A DNA stretch of 64,000 bases from Muscardinus avellanarius (GCA_963383645.1 OY726557.1:124598223-124662222), one strand, 5' to 3'. Counted from the stretch's first letter, positions 48,760 to 58,140 are shown. Translations and numbers: made by a program. Notes: generated from the sequence alone by a model not told the origin.

Positions 48760-49140
48760 ATTTATATTACTCATCTATTTGTCTATACTTTCACCATTAT
48801 CGCACTGGCCTGAATACTGTAGCTTCATGATGAGTCTAAATATTGGCCAGTTTTAGTCTTTTGACTTTATTCTTCTGCTTTAGTGTCATGTTGGCTAATT
48901 TGAGTCTTTTTTTCTCTCCACAGAAACTTTAGAATCATTTTACTGATATCCATAGCAGCAAATAAACAGAGAGTAACTACTGTAACTTAGTAGGATTTTG
49001 GTGGGAACTGCATTGAATCTACAGATCAAGTTGGAAAGAACTAATATCTTAACAATTCATGAACCTATTCATGAACATGGAATATCTCTCCATTTATTTA
49101 GATGTTTTATTTCTTTCATCAAAGTTTTGTATCTTTCTTT
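48760..49140 (-). mobile_element. Ancient L1 fragment, left part
   Basis: Antisense L1 wording such as GAATACTGTAGCTTCATG, GTGGGAACTGCATTGAATC and CATGAACATGGAATATCTC. Diverged, older than the L1s above. Continued on the right of the half-L1 at 52132. Confidence 0.6.
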
Positions 49141-49149
49141 TTTTTTTTT

Positions 49150-49357
49150 CCTTTTTGCAGTACTGTGGATGGAACTCAGGGGTATTTTACCCCTGAGCTA
49201 AACCCCCCAGTCCTACATTTTATTCTTTGTTTTGAAACAGGGTCTCACTGAGTTGCAAAGAGCCTTACTAAGTAGCTGAAGCTGTCCATGAACCACAATC
49301 TCTGGTCTCAGCCTCCCAAATGCTGGGATTACAAGTGTGTGCCACCATGCCTGGCTT
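49150..49357 (-). repeat. B1-ID composite SINE (type B)
   Basis: Antisense copy ending GCCACCATGCCTGGC. It shares its left flank with half-L1 copy 2. Confidence 0.88.
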
Positions 49358-49709
49358 TTATCTTTCTTTTTTTTTATTTTTTATTGGTGCACTGTATTCA
49401 TACATCATAGTGGGATACAAACTTTTGTAGACATACATGCACACATCGCCCAGTCAGCCCCCACCCGATCCCCATCCCACTCTCTCCCCATCCCTCCCTC
49501 CCATGCTTGGCTTAGTGGTTGACATCAAGTATTATAGCAATTTATCCTAAATTAAAAATGATAATCTCACATAACAGTTTCATTTGTCTGATACCAAGCT
49601 TTTGATGACTTAAAGATAACATTTCAATATTTCTTTTTACTTTCTTTCTTACCAGAGAATTTTTTTTCTATTTTTTTAGGTGAAACTATCATATATTTAT
49701 ATATTTATT

Positions 49710-50370
49710 TTTCAGAAAAAAAAATCTATCCTAATATGGAATATGGACTCTAGATACCCAAAACGATCTTGAAAAAGAACAAAGCTAGAAGATATATATT
49801 TTCTGATTTCAAACCATATAAAGCTACAATAATTGAAACAGTGTAGTACTGTTCTAAAGGCAGATATATAAACCCTTGGAGTTAAATAAAAGCCTAGAGA
49901 TAAATTATTCCCTATATTGTCAAGTTATTTTTGACAAGGTTTCCACGAACATTTGGTGGTGGAAATAATAATCTTTTAACTAAATATTGTTGAAACAATA
50001 ATTACATGGAAAAGAATAAAGTTGGGCCCTTACCTAATCCCATATACAAATATTAACTCAAAATAGATAAAAGACCTAAATATAAATCTTAAGACTATAA
50101 ACTTTTAGGAGAAAATCTGGGTCATAAAACCTCACAACACTGAAATTGGCAGTGATTTCTTTGATATGATTTCAATGGCACAGGCAACAGAAGAGTATAC
50201 AAACTCCCTAAAAAATAAAAAAATATTGTATATTCAAAGACAATGTAAACAGAGTTAACAGTTACTAATAGAATGGGATAAAATATTTCCAAATGCTATA
50301 TCTGAAGGTATATTAATATTCCAAATAGACATCCTAAAAATTAACAACAATAAAGGCAAACAATACTATT
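49710..50370 (+). repeat. Antisense (relative to element) L1 ORF2 segment inside half-L1 copy 2
   Basis: On the plus strand this reads as sense L1 ORF2 sequence although the half-L1 around it is on the minus strand. It includes CTTGAAAAAGAACAAAGC then ACCATATAAAGCTACAATAA, then AGGAGAAAATCTGGGTCAT and AATGGGATAAAATATTTCC, in L1 order. It matches the equivalent block of copy 1. Confidence 0.72.
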
Positions 50371-50423
50371 TAGAGATAGGTAAAAGACTAACATAAGTAA
50401 TGAATCTCCACAGATAACCAATT

Positions 50424-51341
50424 TTAGTTGACTGTTGGATGGAAACTCTTGTTTCTCTGGTTCTGGTGTATGTTACCTATTTCTTCTTTGTAGTTAATCT
50501 CTTTGAGTATTTTCTCTAGTGCTGGTTTTGAAGACATAAATTCCTTCAGTTTCTGTCTGTCATGGAAGCTTCTTATTTCTCCATCTAATTTGATAGAAAG
50601 TTTTGCTGGATAGGAAATTTTTGGCTGGAAGTTGTTTTCTTTCAGAATTGGGAATATGTTACTCCAAGCCCTTCTGGCTCTCATGACTTGGTTTGGGAAG
50701 TCTGGAGTGATTCTAATTGGTTTGCCTCTGAATGTCACTTGGCCCTTTGCTTTTGTTGCCTTTAAGATTCTCTGCTTGGCTTCCACATTGGTCATTTTGA
50801 CAATTATGTGGCATGGGGATCCTCTTCTCCGATCCTGTCTAAAGGGAGTTCTATAAGTTTCCTGGACCTGTGTATTGGCCTCTTGCTCGATGTCTGGAAA
50901 ATTTTCTGCTATTACTTCCTTGAAGAGATTGTTGATCCCTTTGGTTTCACTTTCTTTTCCCTCCTCTATTCCAATTATTCTTAGGTTAGCTCTCTTAAAA
51001 TGGGCCCATATTTCTTCAATATCAGATTCCTGCTGTCGGATATTTTTTCCTAGATTAGAAACTATGCGTTCATTTTTGGAATGATCATCTTCTAAGAGCG
51101 AGATTCTGTTCTCCATGTGGTCTAATCGGTTGTTCATGCTTTGAATTGAGGCCTTTACTTCATTAATTGCATCCTTTATCTCTTTTTGGCTCTCTCTGAG
51201 TTCTTTTCGAAGCACCTCTATTATTTCTACAGTTATTTTCCTGATTTGATCTTCTAGAAATCTCTGATTTTCTGTTTTATCGGGTTCTGATGTTGTGGGG
51301 TTGTGGGCATTCATTGCTCCAGTATTATTCCTCTTTCCCAT
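50424..51341 (-). CDS. Half-L1 ORF1 protein, intact (305 aa), copy 2
   Basis: The same protein as copy 1 with only a few substitutions (for example TSK for TSE, TTSEPD for TISEPD, SMNNRL for STNNRL, in the N-terminal half). The start ATG is at 51341 (MGKRNN); the frame is open upstream only through a GTG. Coiled coil, RRM and C-terminal domain are as in copy 1. The frame runs 19 codons beyond the copy-1 stop because this copy has 4 extra bases (GAAA) after the KE codons, giving a basic tail that ends at HPTVN. No disabling mutation is seen. Expression is unknown. Confidence 0.85.
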   Translation of the reverse strand: MGKRNNTGAMNAHNPTTSEPDKTENQRFLEDQIRKITVEIIEVLRKELRESQKEIKDAINEVKASIQSMNNRLDHMENRISLLEDDHSKNERIVSNLGKNIRQQESDIEEIWAHFKRANLRIIGIEEGKESETKGINNLFKEVIAENFPDIEQEANTQVQETYRTPFRQDRRRGSPCHIIVKMTNVEAKQRILKATKAKGQVTFRGKPIRITPDFPNQVMRARRAWSNIFPILKENNFQPKISYPAKLSIKLDGEIRSFHDRQKLKEFMSSKPALEKILKEINYKEEIGNIHQNQRNKSFHPTVN

Positions 51342-52131
51342 GATTTTGGAAGTTTGTGCCTTCTCTGGGTTCTTCCCTTGGGTCACTATGACTTCACTTA
51401 AGGTGTTCTGGATCTCGAGTCAGTAGTATCTCAGACCTCACTACTCCTTTACTGGGTTGTATCACAGAGTCTCCGACCCAGAGAGTCGATAGAGGCTGCT
51501 TTAGACTGTGGGGGGTGCCAGGTTGCACGTTCTCCTATGGTGTGATATCTCTGCCACCGCCCCTCCCCCACTGGGTCAAGTCCCAGGGAGTACAGTACTG
51601 GGATTTCTCCTCTGTGGCCCGCAATTTGACTCACTGTTCTTGAGTACGCAGATGAAGCTGTACTGGATTCGGTGAATTCTCTGCTGCTGCCGCCGGTGGC
51701 AATATGGCGCCGCTGCTATGCCCTCGGCCGTGAGGCTGGCGTGTTTCTTCTTGGTTTTGATTTCCACCCTGAATCCCTGCGGTGTGTACTGAGCTCAGCC
51801 ACTGGGAGCTTTAGATTTTACCTGCGGCGAGAAATCCCGCCTGGCTGTTCCACAGCGGCTCACCTCGGCTTGCTGTAGCCGTCAGGTGAATTTGCCACTG
51901 CCGCCGGCAGTATGGCGCTGCTGCCGCGTCCTCGGGCTTCAGGCCGGTGTATCTCCTTTGTGGCTCTGAGCTCTGTTCTCAGTCCGCTTTCTCTCTAGAG
52001 CCTAGTGATTTTTTTTGTTTCTCTGGTGATGGTGTTTTCTGGCTATGAAAGGTGCTGATTTTGTGGTAATGGAGATTGGTTGTTAGTGGGGCTCTTAAGC
52101 CCCGCTTTTCTCGGTCACCCTTATCTTTCTT

Positions 52132-52435
52132 AAAATGAATCTCAGACACATTTTCTTAGATTTACTCCTAAGCATTTCCTTTGTTTTAGTGCTAATTTAA
52201 ATAATATTATGATTTTAATTTCAAGTTATATTCATCCACTGCTGGTGTATATGTAAAAAAATAACATTTTCTGCATTTTATATTAGCCTTATATCCCACA
52301 CGCTTGTTATAATCACTGATTAAGTTCCATGGGTTTATTATGTCCATTCCTTATAAGTTTTTACATAAATAATCATATCAGCTGCAAGTAAAAAAAGTTT
52401 TATTCCTTCCTTGACAATATTTATGCCTTTTATTA
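52132..52435 (-). mobile_element. Ancient L1 fragment, right part
   Basis: GATTTACTCCTAAGCATTTC and TATATTCATCCACTGCTGG are typical antisense old L1. It is the continuation of 48760-49140 across the nested SINE and half-L1. Confidence 0.55.
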
Positions 52436-52437
52436 TT

Positions 52438-52648
52438 TTTTTTTCTGGTGGTACTGGAGGTGGAACCCAGAGGCTTTCTATCTCCGGGCTATACTCCCAG
52501 ACCTATTTTATACTTTATTTGGAAACAGGGTCTCACTAAGTTGCTGAGAGCCTCACTAAGTAGCTGAGGCTGGCTTTGAACCTATGCGATCCTCCTGTCT
52601 CAGCCTCCCAAGCTCAGGGATTACAAGCGTGTGCCACCACAACCAGCT
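52438..52648 (-). repeat. B1-ID composite SINE
   Basis: GGTGGTACTGGAGGTGGAACC to GCCACCACAACCAGC. Confidence 0.88.
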
Positions 52649-52809
52649 CTTTTATGCCTTATTTCTTTTCTTTTATTACTGCATTAGATAGGACTTCTAG
52701 TAAAATGTCAAATGAGAATGGTGTGAAAAGGCATCTTTGCTTTGTTCCAATCTTACAAGAAAAACATCTAGTTTCTCACTATTAGATACGTTAACAGTAC
52801 ATTCTTTTA

Positions 52810-53065
52810 ATTTTTATTTTGTTTTAAGTTGGCATATAATAATTGTACAGACTTATGGAGTACAGTACTATATTTCTGTGCCTGCATACATGTGTGATGA
52901 CTAAATCAGGGATTTTACCATATCCATTACATCAAATATTTATCATTTCTTTATTGGAAGAACATTAAAAAACCTTCTTTTTTTAGTTATTTTGAAATAT
53001 GTAATATAATATTAATTATAGTCATTCTACTATAAAATATAATTTAATTTTTTCTTTTTTTAAAT
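52810..53065 (-). mobile_element. Ancient L1 3'-end fragment
   Basis: GGCATATAATAATTGTACAG and TTATGGAGTACAGTACTA match an antisense old L1 3' end; a sister copy is at 21790-21935. Confidence 0.5.
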
Positions 53066-53067
53066 TT

Positions 53068-53254
53068 ATTTTTGGTGGTACTGGGGTTCCTGGAAGCCCT
53101 TAAACTTCCGGACTACACTCCCAGATCTATTTTGCATTTTTTTATTTGGAAACAGGGTCTCTTAAACCAGGGCGGCTGGCTTTGAACCTGCACGATCCTC
53201 CTGTCTCTGCCTCCCAAGCATGGAGATTACAAGCGTGCGCCACCATGCCCAGGA
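53068..53254 (-). repeat. B1-ID composite SINE (type A), left arm of inverted pair
   Basis: TGGTGGTACTGGGGTTCC to GCGCCACCATGCCCAGG. Confidence 0.9.
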
Positions 53255-53282
53255 AAATATAATTTTAAAATGTATTCTTCCT

Positions 53283-53484
53283 GCCGGGCGTGGTGGCGCA
53301 CGCTTGTAATCCCCGCGCTTGGGAGGCAGAGACAGGAGGATCGCGCAGGTTCGAAGCCAGCCGTGCGCGCTGGCTTAGGAGACACTGTTTCCAAGTAAAA
53401 ATGTAAAAATAGGTATGTGAGTGTAGCCCGGAGGTAGAAGGGCTTCCAGGAACCTCAGTACCACCAAAAAAAAAAAAAAAAAAA
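53283..53484 (+). repeat. B1-ID composite SINE (type A), right arm of inverted pair
   Basis: GCCGGGCGTGGTGGCGCACG to AACCTCAGTACCACC. AAAATGTATTCTTCCT occurs on both sides. Confidence 0.92.
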
Positions 53485-53741
53485 TGTATTCTTCCTATTT
53501 ACGTGTAACTTTGTATCAATTGACTAGTCACTGGCCATCTTTTTTCCCCTTAATTTTCAGGAATCTAGTAACCACTGTTCTTCTCTATCTCTCTATGAAG
53601 TTAGCTTTCAGATTTAATAAATGAGTGTTTTATTCCAGTATTTAATAAATGAGTGTTTTATTCCAGTATTTGTCCTTTGGCACTTGGCTTCTTTCCTTTA
53701 ACAAGGTTCATCCATTTTTCTAAAAACAAGATATCATGTTT

Positions 53742-53972
53742 TATTTTATTTTTTATTTTTTTATTTTTTTTTGTGGTGCTGGAGATGGAACCCAGGGGCT
53801 TTCTACCTCTGGGCTATACTCCTAGACCTATTTTATATTTTACCTGGAAACAGGGTCTCACTTACTTGCTGAAAGCCTCATTAAGTAGCTGAGGCTGACT
53901 TTGAACCTGCACAATCCTCCTGTCTCAGCCTCTCAAGTACTGGAGTACAAGCATGAGCTACCATGCCCAGCT
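53742..53972 (-). repeat. B1-ID composite SINE (type B)
   Basis: GTGGTGCTGGAGATGGAACCC to CTACCATGCCCAGC. AAGAT..CAT.TTTTA recurs on both sides. Confidence 0.88.
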
Positions 53973-53974
53973 CA

Positions 53975-54370
53975 AGATTTCATATTTTATGACTGAATAG
54001 TATTCCATTCTCATAGAGAGTAAAGATGAGTAATGAGGTTAATTCTGTAGATTAGCTACTGTAAATAGTACTGCTGTAAGCATGAGAATGCAGGTATCTC
54101 TCTAATCTACTAATTTTATTTATCAGGTAAGTGCAGGTCAAAACTACAATGCGATTGTCATCTCTCTCCAATTAGAATGGCTGTTGTCAAAAAGACAAAA
54201 GATGTAAAATGTAGATATGGAAATGGAGAAATGAGAACCTTTTGCACTGTTGATGGAAATGTAAATTAGTGTAGCCATTATGAAAAAGTGTGGAGGTTCC
54301 AAAAAATTAAAAATAGAACTACCATATGAACTAGCAATCCCACCTGTGGGCATTCACTCTATTTCCCTTT
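53975..54370 (+). mobile_element. Ancient L1 fragments in inverted arrangement
   Basis: 53975-54110 is antisense (GACTGAATAGTATTCCATTC). 54125-54365 is sense L1 (AATGGCTGTTGTCAAAAAGAC, then CCATATGAACTAGCAATCCC). The change of strand suggests an old 5' inversion or two fragments. Confidence 0.55.
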
Positions 54371-55145
54371 TTACTGTAAATGTGTCCATGAATAGGAGGT
54401 GAGATTTTTGCCAAATGTGTATCACTGTGTGGGTAATGAAGTTACCTTATAACAAAGTATTCCCAATTTCTTTTTCCTATCCCTTATAATGTTGCTGTCT
54501 TAAATTTACCTATCAATAATCTTTACCCACTATGTTGGTGTTGTTATCATTTAAGTCAGATGTGATATCAATTAGGAATAAAAAACAAAAGATTTTATTT
54601 TACTTTCACTTATTCCACCTCCAATGCTACTCCTTTTTTAAATGTAGATCTTAGTTTCTAACCTATACAATTTCCTTCTCTCTGGAAAAAAAAAACCCTA
54701 ACCATTTCTTGCAAGACATATATTCTGGAAAAAAATTCTCTCAATTTTTGTTTATCTGGGAAAGTTTTTAACATTTTAACTCTTTTTAAAATTTAATTTA
54801 ATTTTTTGTGCATTATATTTATACATCATATTGGGGAAAAAACTTGTGTGTACATACATGTAAACATCCCCAATTTAACCCCTACCCAATTCCCACCCCC
54901 ATTTCCTCTCCAACCCTCCTTCCCTTGCTTGGCTAAATGGTTGACTTCGATATGTTTAAGTACATTATGTGTTTTAGAGAATTTCCTTCTTCCCTCCTCC
55001 CATCCCCTCATTTAGGTTGTCTTGTTTGCTCCTCTATAGGATTTACTTTTTCATCTAGAGTTCCTCCCATGACCCATTTTTCCTTAGCTTTCACATATTA
55101 GAGAAAGCATCTGATTTCTTAATTTTTGTGACTAACTAATCTCAC

Positions 55146-55765
55146 TTAGCATAATGTCCTCAAGTTCCATCCATTTCCCTGAAAATGATGTAATTGAGGG
55201 GTTTTTTTGATGGCTGAGTAAAATTCCATTGTGTACTTTTCCCACAGTTTTGTAATCCATTCATCTGTTGATGGACATCTTGGCTGGTTCCATAGTTTGG
55301 CTATGGTGAATTGTGCAGCTATGAACATAGATACGCATGCATTAGTTTGGTAGTTTGGTTTCTTTTCTTTTGGGTAGATACCCAGAAGTGGTATTGCTGG
55401 ATCAAATGGTAGATTTGTTCCCATTCTTCTGAGGATTCTCCATACTGTTTTCCAAAGTGGTTGCACTAATTTGCAATCCCACCAACAATGTCTTAGAGTT
55501 CCCACTTCTCCACATCCTCGCCAGCATCTGTTGTTGTTTTTGTTTTGAATGATTGCCATTCTAGTTGGAGTTAGGTGAAATCTCAGGGTAGTTTTGATTT
55601 GCATCTCTCTGATTGCCAATGATGTTGAACATTTTTTCATGCATTTATTGGCCATCTGAATTTCTTCTTTCATGAGTGTCTATTTATTTCGCTTGCCCAT
55701 TTTGTTATTGGATGCTTTGTTTTCTTAGTGTTGAGTTTCTTGAGTTCTCTGTATATTCTAGATAT
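55146..55765 (-). pseudogene. L1 ORF2 C-terminal region (downstream of ERV)
   Basis: An open run 55673-55146 carries the Cys-rich L1 C-terminal motif ([18 protein letters not shown]), the block [12 protein letters not shown], and [11 protein letters not shown]. The family function of this domain is nucleic-acid binding needed for retrotransposition. It is contiguous with ORF2 upstream once the ERV is removed. Confidence 0.88.
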
Positions 55766-56166
55766 TGTCAGGGCCCACTCGGCTGGACCGAGGTGGCACC
55801 CAGGCTTGTTGCCAGCGTGGACTCAAGATGGCGCCTGGGCTTGCAGCCAAGTCACAAGGCTCACGAGGCTGGTGGTGCCCTGAATCTGCGCAGTGAGCCC
55901 TATCAGGCACCTCACGGATGATTAGTGATGCAGCGCCTCGTGCTACCACCGGCCCGCCCAGGAGAAGGTTAAAAAAAAGCGCGCATGCCCTAGCGGGCGG
56001 GCGCGGAGGGTTGGAGGAGTGATGAAGGAGGGGAGAGAAGACTGATGTTGTTTTTACCTGAGAGGGCGTTGAGAGAGCATTAAAGAGGAAGGAGCTTCAT
56101 CAACAGAGTCAGCGTTCATGTGTTTCTTCCCTAGGCTCTGCTGGTCAGAGCCCTAGGGACACAACA
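55766..56166 (+). repeat. 5' LTR of the endogenous retrovirus
   Basis: Begins TGTCAGGGCC and ends near CACAACA. U3 is short and carries a CAAGATGGCGCC YY1-like site. A TTAAAAAAAAG box (55969-55979) followed by a CpG-rich stretch is a candidate TATA region. ATTAAA at 56079-56084 is a candidate poly(A) signal placed before the R/U5 part. The same length as the 3' LTR. Confidence 0.93.
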
Positions 56167-56168
56167 AG

Positions 56169-56186
56169 TGGTACCGAAACCCGGGA
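56169..56186 (+). promoter_or_regulatory. Primer binding site, tRNA-Phe type
   Basis: TGGTACCGAAACCCGGGA, two bases after the 5' LTR. It is complementary to the CCA end of tRNA-Phe apart from one base (A where G is expected at position 5). tRNA-Phe priming is typical of IAP elements. Confidence 0.85.
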
Positions 56187-56202
56187 ACACTGTGGAAAAG
56201 GT

Positions 56203-56214
56203 TTGCAGGTAAGC
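56203..56214 (+). promoter_or_regulatory. Candidate retroviral 5' splice donor
   Basis: TTGCAG|GTAAGC in the leader between primer site and gag start is a near-perfect donor (cut after 56208). In this class the donor for spliced env RNA lies in the leader, so position and sequence agree. Confidence 0.5.
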
Positions 56215-56225
56215 GACAAAATAAG

Positions 56226-56385
56226 ATAGGGCTCGCAGATAAGCGAGGGACAGCGCTGTGAAGGTTCGCAGGTGTTGCGACGATAGGGGTGTAGGAAGTC
56301 GTAAAATAGGGCTCGCAGATAAGTGAGGGACAGCGCTGTGAAGGTTCGCAGGTGTTGCGATGATAGGGGTGTAGGAGCTTGTTAA
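56226..56385 (+). repeat. 80-bp tandem direct repeat in the retroviral leader
   Basis: Two 80-bp units (56226-56305, 56306-56385) share GGGCTCGCAGATAAG and GGTTCGCAGGTGTTGCGA, with only a few mismatches (for example AGCGAG/AGTGAG, GACGAT/GATGAT). A shorter related stretch (GGTTTGCAGGTAAGCGA) precedes them. The second ends right before the gag ATG. Confidence 0.85.
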
Positions 56386-56389
56386 AATC

Positions 56390-57805
56390 ATGGGGTCTAT
56401 GGTTGCTAAAGTGAAAGCAGCCATTTTAGAAAATTTGAAAGTGAAAGAGGAGATTTCAGGGGATGGTCAACAGACAGTCTTTCAGAGGGAGGAAGAGTCC
56501 TTTGAAAGCGACTCCTCTAACTCCCCTGAGGAGGAGATATGGCCTGTTTCACCAGAAAGAGATAAGAAGGAAGAAGCTCTGTTAAAAAAAAACAAAAAAA
56601 AAACAACAAAAAAAAAATGCCCTGAACCTTCCGCTCCTCCCCTTCCCTCTCCTAATCCGCCACCATATTTTATTGAGAAAGGAAGGTCTGATAGATGGAA
56701 GACACCTGAGGTTAGTCCATGGGCGGAGATATTGCCTACGCCAGGAGCATTTCCTGTGTTTCTTGACCAGAATCAGCAAAGGTATCATGAGCCATTAGAT
56801 TGGAAGATTATTCAAAGATTAAAAGAAGCTGTGTCTACTTATAGAGTGCAGATCTCGATGGGATATAGATGGAAAGCCTCTTCCCCCATCGTAGTTAAGT
56901 GCTGGGCCAAAAAACGGGCAGAGGGGCCCTGTGCCTCAGGGCCCTCAAATGTATGGGGTAATTCAACAGGAGACAAGAAATGCAGGACCACAAATGAGGC
57001 AGGTGCCTCGATTTCAGCAGTCTCTCCCACCATACGGAGAGCAACCTCAGGGAGTGCAGGATCGGACGTCTGTGCTGCTGCCCGACTCATATTGACCCCT
57101 GAAATGGGAGTTCAAAAAGTAGATTCAGATTTTCATGGACCCCTTCCTTCTAATACTGTAGGACTGCTTCTAGGCCGAAGTTCCACTACCTTATCGGGTC
57201 TAGTGGTGTATCCAGGAGTTATTGACCAGGACTATACAGGCAATGTAAAAATATTGGTTTCTTCCCCTCATGGGATTTTTGTTATAAATGATGGGGACCG
57301 CATTGCTCAGATAATTCTGTTGCATAGTAAACATTCTCTTTTTCCTAGTCAAAGACAGGCAAAAAAAGATAAGGGCTTTGGTTTTACAGGTCCTCCTGGA
57401 GCATGGCTCACTATGGATATGGGGTCACGTCCCATGTGTCAACTCACTATATGGGGAGTCTCTTTTTGGGGTCTCTTGGACTCAGGTGCAGACCGTAGTA
57501 TCATTAGATTATCTGAATGGCCAAAAGATTGGGGATTACAACAGACAGATCAATTGCTTAAGGGGTTAGGATATGCAAATAGTCCAAGCTGCAGTGCTGC
57601 TCATCTTAATTGGACAGATCAAGAGGGACATTCAGGGACATTTCAACCTTTTGTTCTGGAGCACCAAACATTTTTACAGATGGATCCAAAGGAGGTATGG
57701 GGTGATATTCAAGGAAGGCTCAGATCCACAAACTTTTCTTTTTCCCCATTCATCAGCACAGGCAGTGGAGATTTTGACAGTGATTCAAATATTTATGCTC
57801 TATGA
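56390..57805 (+). CDS. ERV gag N-terminus fused in frame to dUTPase and retropepsin (471 aa)
   Basis: One open frame joins parts that are normally in two frames. Residues 1-~170 are Gag: MG start (possible myristoylation), acidic Ser-rich stretch, poly-Lys, late-domain motifs PSAP (80-83) and PPPY (90-93), then the DWKIIQRLKEAVSTY capsid entry. Most of capsid and nucleocapsid is deleted. From about residue 171 the pro frame follows: dUTPase motifs at 218-229 (AGSD), 261-265 (GRSS), 276-286 (GVIDQDYTGN), 302-310 (GDRIAQIIL) and 329-334 (GFGFTG), then protease with DSGAD at 364-368. The tail after about 440 is an out-of-frame read of RNase H sequence. Retropepsin acts as a dimer and dUTPase hydrolyses dUTP. 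Activity of this deleted fusion is not implied. Confidence 0.85.
   Translation: MGSMVAKVKAAILENLKVKEEISGDGQQTVFQREEESFESDSSNSPEEEIWPVSPERDKKEEALLKKNKKKTTKKKCPEPSAPPLPSPNPPPYFIEKGRSDRWKTPEVSPWAEILPTPGAFPVFLDQNQQRYHEPLDWKIIQRLKEAVSTYRVQISMGYRWKASSPIVVKCWAKKRAEGPCASGPSNVWGNSTGDKKCRTTNEAGASISAVSPTIRRATSGSAGSDVCAAARLILTPEMGVQKVDSDFHGPLPSNTVGLLLGRSSTTLSGLVVYPGVIDQDYTGNVKILVSSPHGIFVINDGDRIAQIILLHSKHSLFPSQRQAKKDKGFGFTGPPGAWLTMDMGSRPMCQLTIWGVSFWGLLDSGADRSIIRLSEWPKDWGLQQTDQLLKGLGYANSPSCSAAHLNWTDQEGHSGTFQPFVLEHQTFLQMDPKEVWGDIQGRLRSTNFSFSPFISTGSGDFDSDSNIYAL
56909..56946 (+). promoter_or_regulatory. -1 ribosomal frameshift signal (gag-pro)
   Basis: The slippery heptamer A AAA AAC (56909-56915) is followed by a 5-nt spacer and then a hairpin: GAGGGGCCCTG (56921-56931) pairs with CAGGGCCCTC (56937-56946) with one bulged G and a 5-nt loop. 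The downstream gag frame (0 mod 3) stays open until a TGA near 57097, and the -1 frame is the dUTPase/protease frame. This is the normal gag-pro arrangement of the group. Here the gag N-terminus upstream is already in the pro frame because of the deletion, so the signal is bypassed. Confidence 0.75.
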
Positions 57806-58020
57806 TTCCACTCCATTCAATTTAATTTCAGATAGCTTATATGTAGTACAGGCACTTAATAGCCTTGAATGTGTAGGACATATTAAGGGACAATCTACTA
57901 TTCTTTTATTATTGGCTAAGTTACAACAATATATTTGGAACCGAAAATGTTCCTTCTATGCAACCCACATGTGAGCTCATTCAGGACTTCCTGGACCGCT
58001 TGCTGCTTACAGGAGCATGA
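57600..58020 (+). pseudogene. ERV pol fragment, RNase H domain
   Basis: Frame 57573-57974 contains a run ending PFNLISDSLYVVQAL, the third conserved block of retroviral RNase H, with its SDS aspartate. The frame is cut by a TGA at 57973-57975, which looks like a CpG decay, and matching sequence continues beyond it. The RT domain that should precede it is absent, so protease-region sequence is joined directly to RNase H. Confidence 0.7.
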
Positions 58021-58140
58021 AATGGTCCGGATCCAGTGCTAACGTGGGGTCGAGGGTCAGTGTGTGTTTTCCCACAGGATAAAGACTCGCCGATTTGGGT
58101 TCCTGAAAGATTGGTACGCCATATACAGGAGCCAATGGAA
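58020..58140 (+). pseudogene. ERV pol fragment, integrase C-terminus
   Basis: A ~40-codon stretch after GGTCCGGATCCAGTG reads [12 protein letters not shown], then W-V-P-E-R-L-V-R, a pattern typical of the integrase C-terminal domain of betaretroviruses and IAP-type elements just before env. The catalytic core and zinc-binding domains are missing, so there is a second large deletion between this and RNase H. Confidence 0.65.

Larger units (their letters stand above)
49369..52120 (-). mobile_element. Half-L1 (HAL1-like) retrotransposon, copy 2
   Basis: Near-identical to copy 1 but inverted. It is flanked by the 11-bp duplication TTATCTTTCTT (49358-49368 and 52121-52131). The poly(A) tail is the T-run at about 49369-49383. 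The 5' end reads CCCCGCTTTTCTCGGTCACC on the plus strand, and about 20 bp of the copy-1 5' end are missing or altered. Order on the minus strand is 5'UTR (52120-51342), ORF1 (51341-50424), antisense L1 ORF2 segment, then L1-type 3' end. It lies in an old antisense L1 fragment, directly beside a SINE. Confidence 0.87.

Noticed and set aside
56131..56424. Minus-strand 97-codon frame across the ERV leader
   Set aside because: Antisense shadow created by the 80-bp tandem repeat.
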